Of a stretch of DNA of 64,000 nt, positions 9,793-19,243 are shown piece after piece. Position 1 is the first letter of the stretch, and every line of letters begins with the position of its first letter. Source of the DNA: Symbiodinium natans (lineage: Eukaryota > Sar > Dinophyceae > Suessiales > Symbiodiniaceae); assembly GCA_905221605.1 (NCBI GenBank), contig CAJNDS010002204.1, forward strand, positions 149,001-213,000, written 5' to 3'. Both the position numbers and the translations under genes were made by a program. The notes under the pieces are model-generated. The model ran no database searches and was not told the DNA's origin. It was given only the letters and a program-made list of their open reading frames with translations.

Positions 9793-9849
9793 GCTGACTA
9801 GCGAAAGAAGGAGGACAGGGAAGCTGGGCCACAAAAATCTTCATAGCCA

Positions 9850-10730
9850 AGAGTTTCCCCCCCCCCCCTTTTTCCCGCCAGCCTCTGTCTACTTCGGGCA
9901 TCCTAGCGATTAGGTGGGGTCGTGGGGTCTAGTCGGCCCTGGGTGGGGGGAGTATCAGCCGGGTCCGCCCTTGCTGGCCCACTCTCCCCACACTCTCTCT
10001 CCGCTCCCTCTCTCGACCCTTGCTCGCGTCCGACTTTTAGCGGCAGGGGGCCGTGTCGTGGCTCCAGAGATCTAGCTTTTACTGGCTAGCCCAACCACCC
10101 TATGCCGGCGGCTGGTTCAGCTAGCAAAAGGGCTGCTAATCTCGCCTAGAAAGGCTAGCTCTAGCTGCCCCTGTCGGGCGGCCAGTCGGGTTAGCACGAT
10201 GGCTGTGGCAGCTAGCGTTGGTACCGCTTGCAATCGTCGCAGTAGTGCGACTCATGCTGGTCGACGCAGTACCACATGCGTCTATTGCATGCTAGCACTT
10301 GGGGCGGAATATCCGGTTGGGGACATGCAAGCACTCACAGCGGAATATCCGGTTGGGGACATCCCAACGTCCCCACCCGTAGCAGGTCCGACCAGTAGCA
10401 ACCGTCACGAAGGCCGGCTCCAAGGCCACCGCCTCCAGTCGCGTCTGGACCCTAGCGCAGCCCACCGGCGCCGGGCTGAGGGTCGAGACCAGGAGGAGGT
10501 CTAGGTGGTGGGAGGTCAATGTGCTCGGAGTCGAGCCCCTTCTGGGACCTCCTTAGCTGCTGTGTTGGCGGCCCGCTCCAGGATCCCGCGGGCCAGAGCG
10601 CAGTGGGGATGTCGCCCCATGTTAGGTTTAGCGGGGGCCCCGAAGCACAGGTGTACCCCTAGCCTCGCAAAGCAGCCGGCGGTGGGGCTATCAACTCTAG
10701 ATACCGTGCTCCCAGGCGTCCATCATCATC
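9850..10730. other. Non-coding interval between recombinase and gag
   Basis: No reading frame with protein character. It has the same high TAGC density as the coding parts, a C10T5 tract at 9860-9876, and the 23-bp repeat described separately. It may contain the terminal or internal repeats that DIRS-like elements use. Confidence 0.5.
10304..10362. repeat. Two 23-bp direct repeats, 36-bp period
   Basis: GCGGAATATCCGGTTGGGGA followed by CAT occurs exactly at 10304-10326 and 10340-10362, inside the non-coding interval between recombinase and gag. A recombination or replication signal of the element is possible but unproven. Confidence 0.9.
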
Positions 10731-11729
10731 CTAGCCTTTTCCACCAACCACAGTCGTAGCCCGCTCGCCGTAGCGGTCCGGTGCCCTAGCTACCTGGGCG
10801 AACTGGGCCTGCAATCTAGCCACGCGACCCGCGAAGGATCTGGCGTAGATGTCGGAGCCTTCAGGTTTCCAACTTCCAACGCCCTAGCAGGTCCTTGTCA
10901 GCCGGCTGGACATTGAGCAACGAGAGGCCCGTCGGCAGCACGGAGCGTTCACTGTGCTCCGTCCAGAACCCAAGCACCTGGCTAGGTAGCTTGAGGCAGT
11001 TGGCCAGGATGCCAGCTGTAGCCACCATGGCGTCTGCGTAGGTCGCTAGCTTGTCCTCCAGCACGCCGTTGGCGCCCAAGCGCGGGAGGAGGTAGTCCCG
11101 CTTGTAGCCGGCGAACTGCTTAAGGAGAGCGAAGCCCGTCTCTAGCCAGCGGTAGTCCACGAGGAACGCCCGCTCCGAGATGACGACGGGTAGCTCCTTT
11201 ACCCTCCTAGTGGGGCCTGAGGTCTTAGTCTTACGTAAGATCGTAACCAAGCGGCCTTCCACCTAAGCTCGGCTGGGATGATGGCCTGAAGATCCGACCA
11301 TCTCAGCGAGCCCCATATCTTGAGGAGCTTAGCCCACGTCCAGATGCGCCATCCAACGGTTTGCCCATTATCCAGGACGACGGCCTCCATCTGGGCTAGC
11401 AAGTAGCTCGGATATCTGGGGGCTCGCTTGGTCAGGGGAGCTCCTTCAGCGAGTTGTTCTGCTAGCTTGTCCTTGGCCGCCCAGGCTAGACGCCCAAAGG
11501 TAGCTCGTTCCTCAGAAGGGAACTCCGCCACCTTCTCCATCCAAGCGATAGCTTTCAGTAGCGCCTCTGGAACTGTGCGGCCACAGGGTTCGTCACGCCT
11601 AGCCATGAGGTGGTCGACGAGGTCGATGGGCCTCCCAGGCGGAAGGCGTAGCTTAACCTCGAAAGTTTTGCCCCCCCCCGTGTTGACGGGGACTAGCCAG
11701 ACATATCGGAAGAAATTCCTCAAGGCCAT
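10731..11729 (-). pseudogene. Tyrosine recombinase (integrase), inactivated
   Basis: Starts at ATG 11729 (MALRNFFRYVWLVP). Box I is KIWGSLRWSDLQ with the catalytic Arg. The frame shifts near 11,260, then KTKTSGPTRRVKELP and WLETGFALLKQF follow. Box II is WTEHSERSVLPTG (H-x-x-R). The frame next reads LLGRW and meets a TGA at 10861-10863. In the alternative frame WKPEGSDIYARSFAGRVARL gives the expected catalytic Tyr. The shift is caused by a 7-bp tandem duplication at 10867-10880. The enzyme would insert circular element DNA into the genome; this copy lacks its Tyr in frame. Confidence 0.8.
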
Positions 11730-11940
11730 GCCACATTAGCTTGCTCTTCGAGCTAGCTTTCCGTTCGTCCCTAATAAGCTAGCTGAGCGCTAGCACACGT
11801 CAACAAAGGCACATGTCCGCATGTTGCAAAATTGCCAGCATCAAGAGCATCGGCTAGCATACACTGTCGTAACAAGTCACGAATGCGAAAATGTCATGTA
11901 AATCATGCGCCGTCAGTGCTCGTGCGCAGCGGATAGCTAA

Positions 11941-12226
11941 GCGTGGTGAATGGCATCGCGCGTTGGTGCAATTTGGAGTCGAAGCACGGCTTGGCTGGCA
12001 CGGCTTGCGCCCCGACTCATCGCCCTGAGTTAGGTTTTACAGCTTTCGCTTTAGCTTTGGTTTTGGCTTGGTCGATGAGGATAGGTGCACGGTTGGGCGA
12101 GCTTTGGGCCTCCCAATCGAGCCTATCCTCCACGCGACCCAGACCAAATATGCTTCCGATATTCTGATCCTTGCTCCTGCCTGGCTTTCTTTCTTCTCTG
12201 TCTCAGCCCTGCACCCTTTCTTGCAG
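11941..12226. other. Flank of the retroelement, no gene seen
   Basis: TAGC density falls back to background here, which marks the outer limit of the element. 12190-12226 is a pyrimidine-rich tract ending in TTTCTTGCAG, a good splice acceptor for the next exon. Confidence 0.45.
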
Positions 12227-12335
12227 AACAGTACAACCGACTTCCGTGGAGCCGTGGAGCTCCTCCAGCTCATCCAGCAAGCGAATCTTGCAAAAGACAG
12301 GCACCGGGAGTGCCTGCGCATGTGGACAGTTGGGG
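12227..12335 (+). CDS. Internal exon of an unidentified gene
   Basis: Bounded by a polypyrimidine tract plus CAG on the left and GTAAG on the right. The 109-base exon reads TTDFRGAVELLQLIQQANLA then KDRHRECLRMWTVG, helical and charged. Family not recognised. It lies on the opposite strand to most nearby genes. Confidence 0.5.
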
Positions 12336-13430
12336 GTAAGTTCTCAGCTGAACGGCTTCCCTTTGAGGTCAAAGGGATGTTCAGTATCCAGCTCAGTTAT
12401 CGCTCGCTTGCATCCTGAAGGAAAGGTCCGCAAAACGAACTCCATTTAGAGCAACCCCAAGTGGTGGACATGCAGCAAGAGGCCGCAACAACGAGAGAAA
12501 AACATACGGAAACTCAGCCACCCGAAGCCTAAGAAATCGCCCCGCTCTCTTTCGTTGACTTGAAAGGCTTCAGAATGGTTTTGGAACGGAGAACATTAGT
12601 CGTTTTCTGGTGTTCCGACGCTATTCTTCTGTTATGAGTCATGAGCAGCTATGACTTCGCATCTGTCTTTGAATCGTCGGCCTCTGAAAGGCGCTTCACG
12701 ATGCTGCAGACCAGACCTCGGTCCTTCTTGTCCAGCAGGTACGCCTGAGCCAAGTCAAGTGGAAGCTCAAGCTATGCTAAATATGCTAAGCAACGTCCAG
12801 CACCAGCGCATGCAATGGTTAGCGCAGACGATCAAGCACGCCAGGAGGACTCCAAAATGCTCCGCGTGAGCCTGAAATGCGAACGGAAGCCAGATGGACT
12901 GATTGTAGGTTGCCTCGCATCCAAGTAATCACGTGCGCTTTAAGTGATGGGCGACGCGCTGCGGGCAGCCCAGGTTGAGATCGATCGCATCGACACCTCC
13001 CGGATGCGCATTACAGCACCAAACAGAAACTAGCTAGTCACTTTAGTCACTGAAACGAGGCTGACCGGCTGACCTTTAGCTCCCTGATAGACTCATTGTC
13101 GTGAAGGCTGGGCCCGAGACGATCCACAATGTGGCGCGCCGCGGCGAGCAACACCTGCTAGCTCTGCTAGCTCGTGGAGTCATGCCGAGTCCTCCGTTTT
13201 GATGTCGAGAGTGTCAGTCGAGAGGCCTTGGCCCTCCACGCTCTTGGAAAAAATATACTCCAGACAGCCAAGGGCTGCTGGGGAACCACAAAAACATGAT
13301 CTGGGTCTCCGAATGTCTCCGAACATTCTGCTACGAGAACGCTTCTACTGCTTCTAAGGCGCCGAAGGTGCTTTTTGTTGACTCGTGGCGAGGACCGATG
13401 CCCTCTTTAAGTTCGGCCCGGCTCTAGGAA
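12336..13430. other. About 1.1 kb without a supported gene
   Basis: No convincing exon or repeat. Several tandem CTAGCTAG-like words near 13,028 and 13,158 are the only notable sequence. Confidence 0.4.
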
Positions 13431-13652
13431 TTGCGAAGAGGACAAGGAGGACCGGGGGGCTTAGAACAACTCCCATGTTGCCCTGTTGCACAAAGGCCTG
13501 GCCTCTGGGTCGTTGCCGCAGAAATGAGCGACCAGAGGTCTGTCCTCAAGGATCTCCGGAAATCTGCAGCTGACAAGTACCAGCTTGAGTTTGGTAGCTC
13601 GTGTCTGGCCTCTGGGCAGGTCTGGAAGCCATTTTCTGGTGCAGCTCGATAG
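13431..13652 (+). CDS. Possible terminal exon, unknown protein
   Basis: The plus frame ends GLWVVAAEMSDQRSVLKDLR then KSAADKYQLEFGSSCLASGQ and VWKPFSGAAR before a stop. Balanced charged and aromatic content looks coding. The minus strand is also open, with weaker character. No family recognised and the acceptor is not clear. Confidence 0.3.
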   Translation: MRRGQGGPGGLEQLPCCPVAQRPGLWVVAAEMSDQRSVLKDLRKSAADKYQLEFGSSCLASGQVWKPFSGAAR

Positions 13653-14210
13653 TCTGCATCCGTTGAAAACGGGCCAGAGTAGATCCTGGCCACGATCACA
13701 CTGATCACGGAGCGTTTGCTTCACAAGGTCTAGATTGCATTGAGAAGCCGAACCATGCCGAACCGGCATAGGTGTGTAGCAGAGCTGTGCCCCGAATTTC
13801 CGCGTCATCATCCTGGCCACTCCCGAACAAAAGAAGCAAATACAACAGAAGCAACAGAAGCAAAGGATGCCAAGGCCCTACACACTGCGTACTCTCAACG
13901 GCTCTACGTCTACGTTCTACAGCTTAGAGTTTGATGAAGTTTGATGCAGCTACGCAGTTTGCTTTCCGTCCTGAAAGGCAACTCAGAACCGCCGACCATG
14001 GGTGCGAGGACATAGCGATGAGCTGGCAGCTCGAAGCCTTAGCCGCATCAAGCCGCTGCAAAAGCCAAGACAAGAAAAGGAAACAAAGCTAACATCGTGG
14101 GAAAATCTCGCGGAAACATCGGAAACAGGGAGAGCTCGTTCAGCTTGCGGTACGCGGCTTGGGCACCAATCGGGAGATGGCACTGCGGCCTGCAGAGTGT
14201 CACCAATTCG

Positions 14211-14552
14211 TCAGATCCTTGGCAGAAGTGCCGATGTACCATGCGATGACAAGGCCTGAAAGCTTGATCTTCTTCTCAACGACATCATCTTTGTCGGACT
14301 TGCGCTTGGCTTTGCGAACCTGCATCCGAACGCAACCGCGCACCCGACTGCGAAAGCATGCTGGCCAGATTGAGACAGGTGAAAACCCAGTACACTTTGT
14401 CCAAGTAAGGATGAGGAGGTTCTGACTGTTTCACTTAGAACTCCCACCTCAGCAAGGAAAAGGAGGGACCCCACAATGATGACTGTCAAAATGGTCAGCT
14501 CAAACCTGATGTTTCTTAAACAAACTGCAGTCAACCCATTCACCTCGACCAT
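14211..14552 (-). CDS. Possible small membrane protein
   Basis: From ATG 14552: MVEVNGLTAVCLRNIRFEL followed by a hydrophobic segment (residues about 19-42, TILTVIIVGSLLFLAEVGVL) that could span a membrane or act as a signal anchor. The 113-residue frame then becomes Ser/Arg-rich. The plus strand is open as well, so this is a tentative call. Confidence 0.3.
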   Translation of the reverse strand: MVEVNGLTAVCLRNIRFELTILTVIIVGSLLFLAEVGVLSETVRTSSSLLGQSVLGFHLSQSGQHAFAVGCAVAFGCRFAKPSASPTKMMSLRRRSSFQALSSHGTSALLPRI

Positions 14553-15311
14553 ACCGAGAGAGCTTGTCCTATGTCATCAGAAAAGATTCCATAAAAAAAC
14601 AACGAAAGAGAGTTCTGCTTCTTCTTCTTCTGAACAAAATTAAGAGCCACCATCTTGCACAGAGCGACAGGCTTTGTCGTTTTGAAACAAAAGTTGTTTG
14701 CAGGTTGGAATTCGGAATTTTTGCGTAAGAAAGCTCCCCCCAACAAACACGGAAACACCTCTTGTTCTGTCCTTTTCTAAAAAAAGCTGAGGAAGACTGG
14801 TTTCACCAGCATGGAGGCCAAACAGACGTTGATCAAGCCATGGATTCGTCAGAAGATATGTCCGCCACGGTCCGAACGAGCTTCTAGTACACAAGCTGGG
14901 CTGCTGTGCACACTGCAGCAACTTTGCAACCGAAGGTTCCCTCTTCTTTTTTTTGATGTGGGTCCGGTTGATATGGTCCCGTGGAAAAATTCTGGCAGAT
15001 GCAGCTGAGACTGGTCTTCTCCCTGAATAGGGACATCAGAGCTGCACAGGAAAAGGACCCGGAAAGTATCAGGAACAAGAAATGAAGGAGACATCGACTA
15101 GGAAACTAGGTCGATGATGGTCGATGTGCTTCTCAGCACAGGTGACCAAAGGACGTGAGATATCCAGTGACGGAGTATGATGGAGGCCCAACCGCCAAGA
15201 AAGCAGGCGAGGGCAGGCACAAGTGTGTTGAGCTGCAAGCACACTCCATGTTTAAGGTCATGTCTAGACTCTCGAAACGTCGCGAGCGTAGGCCTCCGAT
15301 CCGGCTAATAC
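14553..15311. other. No supported gene
   Basis: Contains short A/T-rich and TTC-rich tracts (14,590-14,640) but no exon I can defend. Confidence 0.4.
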
Positions 15312-15590
15312 CTGGCACACGAAATGGGAGTGTGCCCTGCTGTTCTCCAGCTCATTGACCGAGCTCAGGACGGAGACTGTGCCATCGTCCCACTTCACCT
15401 GGAAGTACGGACCCAACTGATTAACCACATGCAGCGTTGAGTTGTCATGGGTCCAAACTAACTGTTCGTTTCGAAGGAAGATGGAGCCGGAAATCGGCTC
15501 CATCGTCAGGACTTTCGGGAAAAGCGCAAAGTCTTTGGTGGCTCTGTCGCAAGGCTTTCGTGGCCCACACTGCTTGCTACTGTATTTGTC
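15312..15590 (-). CDS. Exon with a small beta-barrel-like segment, unknown gene
   Basis: The frame reads EPISGSIFLRNEQLVWTHDN then LHVVNQLGPYFQVKWDDGTV and SVLSSVNELENSR, ending at a donor (CAG|GTATTA, exon end 15312). VKWDDGTVSVL resembles the core of Tudor/chromo-like small barrels, a weak resemblance only. The 5' border (about 15,545-15,590) is uncertain. Probably the same gene as the 15,961-16,143 exon. Confidence 0.45.
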
Positions 15591-15960
15591 CAAGTACAAC
15601 CCTTATTCACTCGATACCACCGGATCTGTAGTCAAGGCTTGAGGGCTTGAGCAACCACCCTAGCCTGCCCAAAAGCTCCGGTACCTTTTGAGTCCTTATG
15701 ATGACCCAACATGTCCCAACATGCACAGACCGAACATCAGCAAAGGTGAAGAGCATCAAAACGTCGAACTTGATGGGTTTTTCGTCTGCCGTGGCCTGTT
15801 CATCTCAGTATAGCTCTAGTGACTAGTGGACATGCTTCATGAGCCCGTGCCTTCAGCCGTTCTCCAAGATGCTTGACAAACTTGCAAGCATACCATTCCT
15901 GCACCAGACTTGCTGAGTCTTGCCGTCGGCTTTCTAGCAATTTGTAGCAATTTGTAGCAC

Positions 15961-16143
15961 CTCCTCCGGCTCCCAGTACCCATACAGCTTCACCCCAGGA
16001 GTTAAATCATGCATCGGTTGAAGGATCGCAGAAGTGAGCTCCGAGTTCAAGTTTGAGTGAACTTGCGTTAGCTGCTGACTCTTAGAAAAATCATGACGGT
16101 TCGACACTTTCAGACTGTAGTTCCTAACGAGAGCTGTGTCCAT
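15961..16143 (-). CDS. Probable first coding exon of the same gene
   Basis: ATG at 16143 and 61 codons (MDTALVRNYSLKVSNRHDFS through KLYGYWEPEE) end exactly at GAG|GTGC. Read-through reaches a stop nine codons later, which supports splicing. No family recognised. Confidence 0.45.
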
Positions 16144-16768
16144 GAAGGTTCCCTGAGGTGGTGCATGTGCTGTTCATGCACGTGATGCGTTCGATTCTTG
16201 TGCTGCATACAGCTGGCCTGACACGGCTCGAACTGCGCAGGATCAAACTGGATGCAGATCGCTCAAAGGACCTGCTACAAAGCTACAAAGATCGGACTTT
16301 TCCGTCATGCTTGAAAAGCCTCAGCCTACAACGGTCGACAGCATAAGGTACTCGCATTTTCAAGCACCTGAAGCTGCAGGAAGCTATCCTACCCGGCCCC
16401 CAGAGATCACATGAGCTCCACGACCGCTGAAAATCCGCAGACCATTGGGTCTTCCAGAAGAAAGGGGTAGCGTGATCGAGGCTCGTCAGAATTCGCAATG
16501 TCCTCACTGTGATCAGATATTTACGAACAGAGACAGAACGGCCTTCTTGCACAAGCCGCAGCTGCCGTCGCGAGAAAGGTGCCCTTCGCCGTGTTCCACG
16601 ATTGCCCGTCGAGTGCTCTTACACTTTTCAAGAGGTGCTCAGGAAGTGCCGCGGGAAAAGCGCCTTCTCGCTCTGCAGGACTCGTGTGTTGGTCAGATTT
16701 CACACGCCGTGACGCCGCGAGCAGTCGAAGCGCTTCGACTCTCAGGTCTCAGAGTGTCTCAGAATGTC
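16144..16768. other. Between two minus-strand genes, nothing defensible
   Basis: Open frames occur on both strands, but none has splice borders or a clear protein character. Confidence 0.35.
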
Positions 16769-17458
16769 TCAGATGTCATCCAGCCAGCTTGAGACATCAA
16801 CCTCCAGCTGCTCGTATGAAGGCTGGCCAGAAGCACCACCCGAGGAATGATCAGCAACTCCACGATGGCTGTCGCTATTAGTGCGAACTTTTCCAGATGC
16901 ATGCGCTTTCTGCTCTGGGAGTGATGCTGACGATGGTCTAGCCTCTTTAGACTCCCTAGACCGACTGCTCCTCCCTGTCAGTTGCCCACCTCTCCCTTGG
17001 CGACTTTGCACCCGCGTGCCCTCGCGAGGTGTTGAGGCGCGCCTAGGGGTTGCATTGCAGTGCGCGGTATGCTTAGCCAGTGCCTCCTGCGAGAAACGTC
17101 GCCCACAGCGGCTGCACTCTTCAAGATCATCTGTCAGAAATAAGGTGTCGCTCTTTGGCTTGACAGGCAGAGGCGGTAGTTTCTTTCCACTCAAAACATC
17201 TTGGCGAGCAGAGGGGATATGCTGCTCCCCAGGCGTTCCTGCGAGCAGCTTGCGCACCACGTCCAATTTGGCAGGCTTCGGCTTGGATTCGGGGCAGCGG
17301 GTTTCATGCTTTGCAATTCGGTCGAACCGAAACTTTCGGTGACAATATGAACATTCCTCCAGCATGGACCCTATTGATTCGACGGAGGTCGCAGCAGGCT
17401 GATCAGCTTTGCCATCTAGAGCGTCGAGGAAGTCCTCAAGGGCATTGCTTTTAAGAGC
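16769..17458 (-). CDS. Tandem C2HC zinc-finger protein (ZC2HC1-like)
   Basis: Counting from ATG 17365, two fingers of the form C-x2-C-x11-H-x3-C are present: ECSYCHRKFRFDRIAKHETRC (C5, C8, H20, C24) and the second with C84, C87, H99 and C103. The spacing and the K-F / R-F / A-K-H core match the zf-C2HC_2 family (ZC2HC1 proteins). The rest is basic and Ser/Arg-rich and ends DVSSWLDDI. The frame stays open and protein-like upstream of the ATG (ALEDFLDALDGKADQPAATS) to about 17,458, so this is probably a 3' exon with an upstream exon not located. Likely a nucleic-acid or protein binder; exact role unknown. Confidence 0.7.
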   Translation of the reverse strand, partial: ALKSNALEDFLDALDGKADQPAATSVESIGSMLEECSYCHRKFRFDRIAKHETRCPESKPKPAKLDVVRKLLAGTPGEQHIPSARQDVLSGKKLPPLPVKPKSDTLFLTDDLEECSRCGRRFSQEALAKHTAHCNATPRRASTPREGTRVQSRQGRGGQLTGRSSRSRESKEARPSSASLPEQKAHASGKVRTNSDSHRGVADHSSGGASGQPSYEQLEVDVSSWLDDI

Positions 17459-19075
17459 TTACGCTGCTAGGCGCTAGCAAGCGGCTAGGAGTGCCAAAGG
17501 GATCCGAAGGGGCCTGCAAGGTCGAAGCAGACAACTGGCCAGGAAGCATCAGGTGGGGCTCGGGACTTGCACCTTGGCCCATCTTGGCCCAGAAACATTG
17601 GAGCCAAAAAAACCGGGGGCATTGGAACTGTTCCTCAGCCTTTTAAGAGTAAATTTGTACGGCTACCGTCTTTGGCCGTATCGGCCCGTATCCCTTCTCA
17701 CTACGGCACTGCACATGATCGAGTTCTTGATCTGAGTAGAGTCCGAAGCCCCATCGTCGGGGGGCACGGTGTCCCCCCAAAACAACCATATCACACCGTG
17801 AGAGAAGCCTTTTTGACCGGTGCGGCCCGTGCTAGATCGTTTCCAGACCTGTCGCCGGATGTTACCGCCCCAAGTCCTTCCTAAGGATGAGGCTGCCGGC
17901 ACACCTTCCTATAAAATGTGAAGTGATTTCATCCAAGCCTGGAAATCACAGCCGCACAGCTGCAGAGTGTTTTGGGTAAAGAGCCACATCAGAAGAAACA
18001 CCCCAAAACCAGCACAGGCCGACAGTTTAGGGCAGGGCTGTGAACCAAAGCACAGGGTAGGAGCATTGTGCATCAAATCCGGCTGGGTGTGCACAAGGTT
18101 TTGGCTGCAACAAACAAGCCAGCGGTGGGATGAAAGGGCGCCAGAAGCTGGCTAACCAAAAACAGAGATTCTCCAGTGCTAGGGTAGCTGCTACCCCGCT
18201 CATCTCGCAAACAGAGTCAAACCTTTGCCTTTGTCAAAACCCTCGGGAACTTCCTTGGAGAAAGCGGCTGTTCCCCGACTTCAACTCACAAGCTCATTGC
18301 CCTAGCAGCATTGAAGATCTTCTGGCTTGGATTGATTAGGACAAGCACCTACACGAGCAGGGATTTATTGTTCCGTGCGCTTGCTTGGACGCACTGCCTT
18401 TGACAACCAACGTGCGCGCACGCACACACGCGCAGACGCAGACAGTGACAAGCTCCATCCATTCTCAAGGCAAGCAGTGCTGAACTGAGTTGGTTTTCAC
18501 TGCCAGAACCTGAAGAGACAGAATCTGAAACATGTCTAGACAACAACAATCTTTTGCAGGTAATTCCGTAGGTAATTTACGTGGGTCGTTTCCTATATAC
18601 TGGTCAAGTTCCACGAGCTTCATTCGGGTCGCCCTGCTCCCCTCGAAGTTTTCTCTGAATGTGGTCAGTGCGCGCGCGCGCGCGCGGGCGGGGCACACAC
18701 GAAGCCATTTCCCATCTTAAGCCAGGCCAGGCACAGGAGCATAATTGCCTCATGTGACTCAAAAGACCTCTAAACAGATGTTTCAACATGAACTCAGAGT
18801 CCTTCCTCTTCCTTAAAACCCTTCCGTCGAGCCACCTGACTTGGTTGTGTGGGAGACCAGCTCGAAGCCCAAGGCCTGAGCCGCGGCGTCCGTTTCTCTC
18901 GACATGTCTCAACTGTATATTTTGTATGTGTTGCATGCGAAGAGCCTGTAGGATCCTTTTGGCCGCGTCCCACCTTCCGATGGCCTGCGTCGCTTGCGTG
19001 AAGCCACTGTTGCATCAGTTCACCGTTCATACTCACATTGCAGGATTGTCAGAAAGTTGTACTGGTCTTGTCCAC
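17459..19075. other. Gene-poor stretch
   Basis: No supported exon. A minor plus-strand candidate ends IEDLLAWID at 18,339. 18,670-18,686 is an alternating CG tract with Z-DNA potential. Confidence 0.4.
18670..18686. repeat. (CG)8 tract
   Basis: Alternating GCGCGC over 17 bases followed by GGGCGGGGC. Confidence 0.9.
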
Positions 19076-19243
19076 CTCTGACACAGCTGGATTTGAGAGC
19101 CGCAGCCGACGATACTTCTTCTCCTCACAGACAACCACGCTAAGCACATCCACCGCAGCCATGCCTAGCCTGTCGCAGGAATCCTCCAGGAAGCACGCAT
19201 TTCGAGCCACATCACGAAGCCTGTCCAAAGTTAGCGCGAGCAA
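19076..19243 (-). CDS. Candidate exon, unknown gene
   Basis: Reads LRDVARNACFLEDSCDRLGM then AAVDVLSVVVCEEKKYRRLR and ends CAGAG|GTGGAC. Natural composition, plausible donor; acceptor not fixed. Confidence 0.35.

Larger units (their letters stand above)
6946..11940 (-). mobile_element. Degraded tyrosine-recombinase (DIRS-like) retrotransposon, 3' truncated
   Basis: Read on the minus strand it holds a tyrosine recombinase (11.73-10.73 kb), a non-coding stretch, gag with a CCCH finger (9.79-8.55 kb), a PPC-type methyltransferase-like domain (8.48-8.11 kb), and RT plus RNase H (8.11-6.95 kb). The gag, PPC, RT and RH wording matches a large element family I know from Symbiodinium gene models. 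The RNase H reading frame stops at LELLATL, where the AT-rich island begins, so the 3' part is missing. At least seven frameshifts are present, several at homopolymers (C7 near 7068, G6 near 8800), so some could be assembly errors. The limits are taken from the coding match and from the region of extreme TAGC density. Confidence 0.85.

Noticed and set aside
10199-10504. 101-codon plus-strand frame
   Set aside because: Low protein character, inside the non-coding part of the minus-strand retroelement, shaped by the 23-bp repeats.
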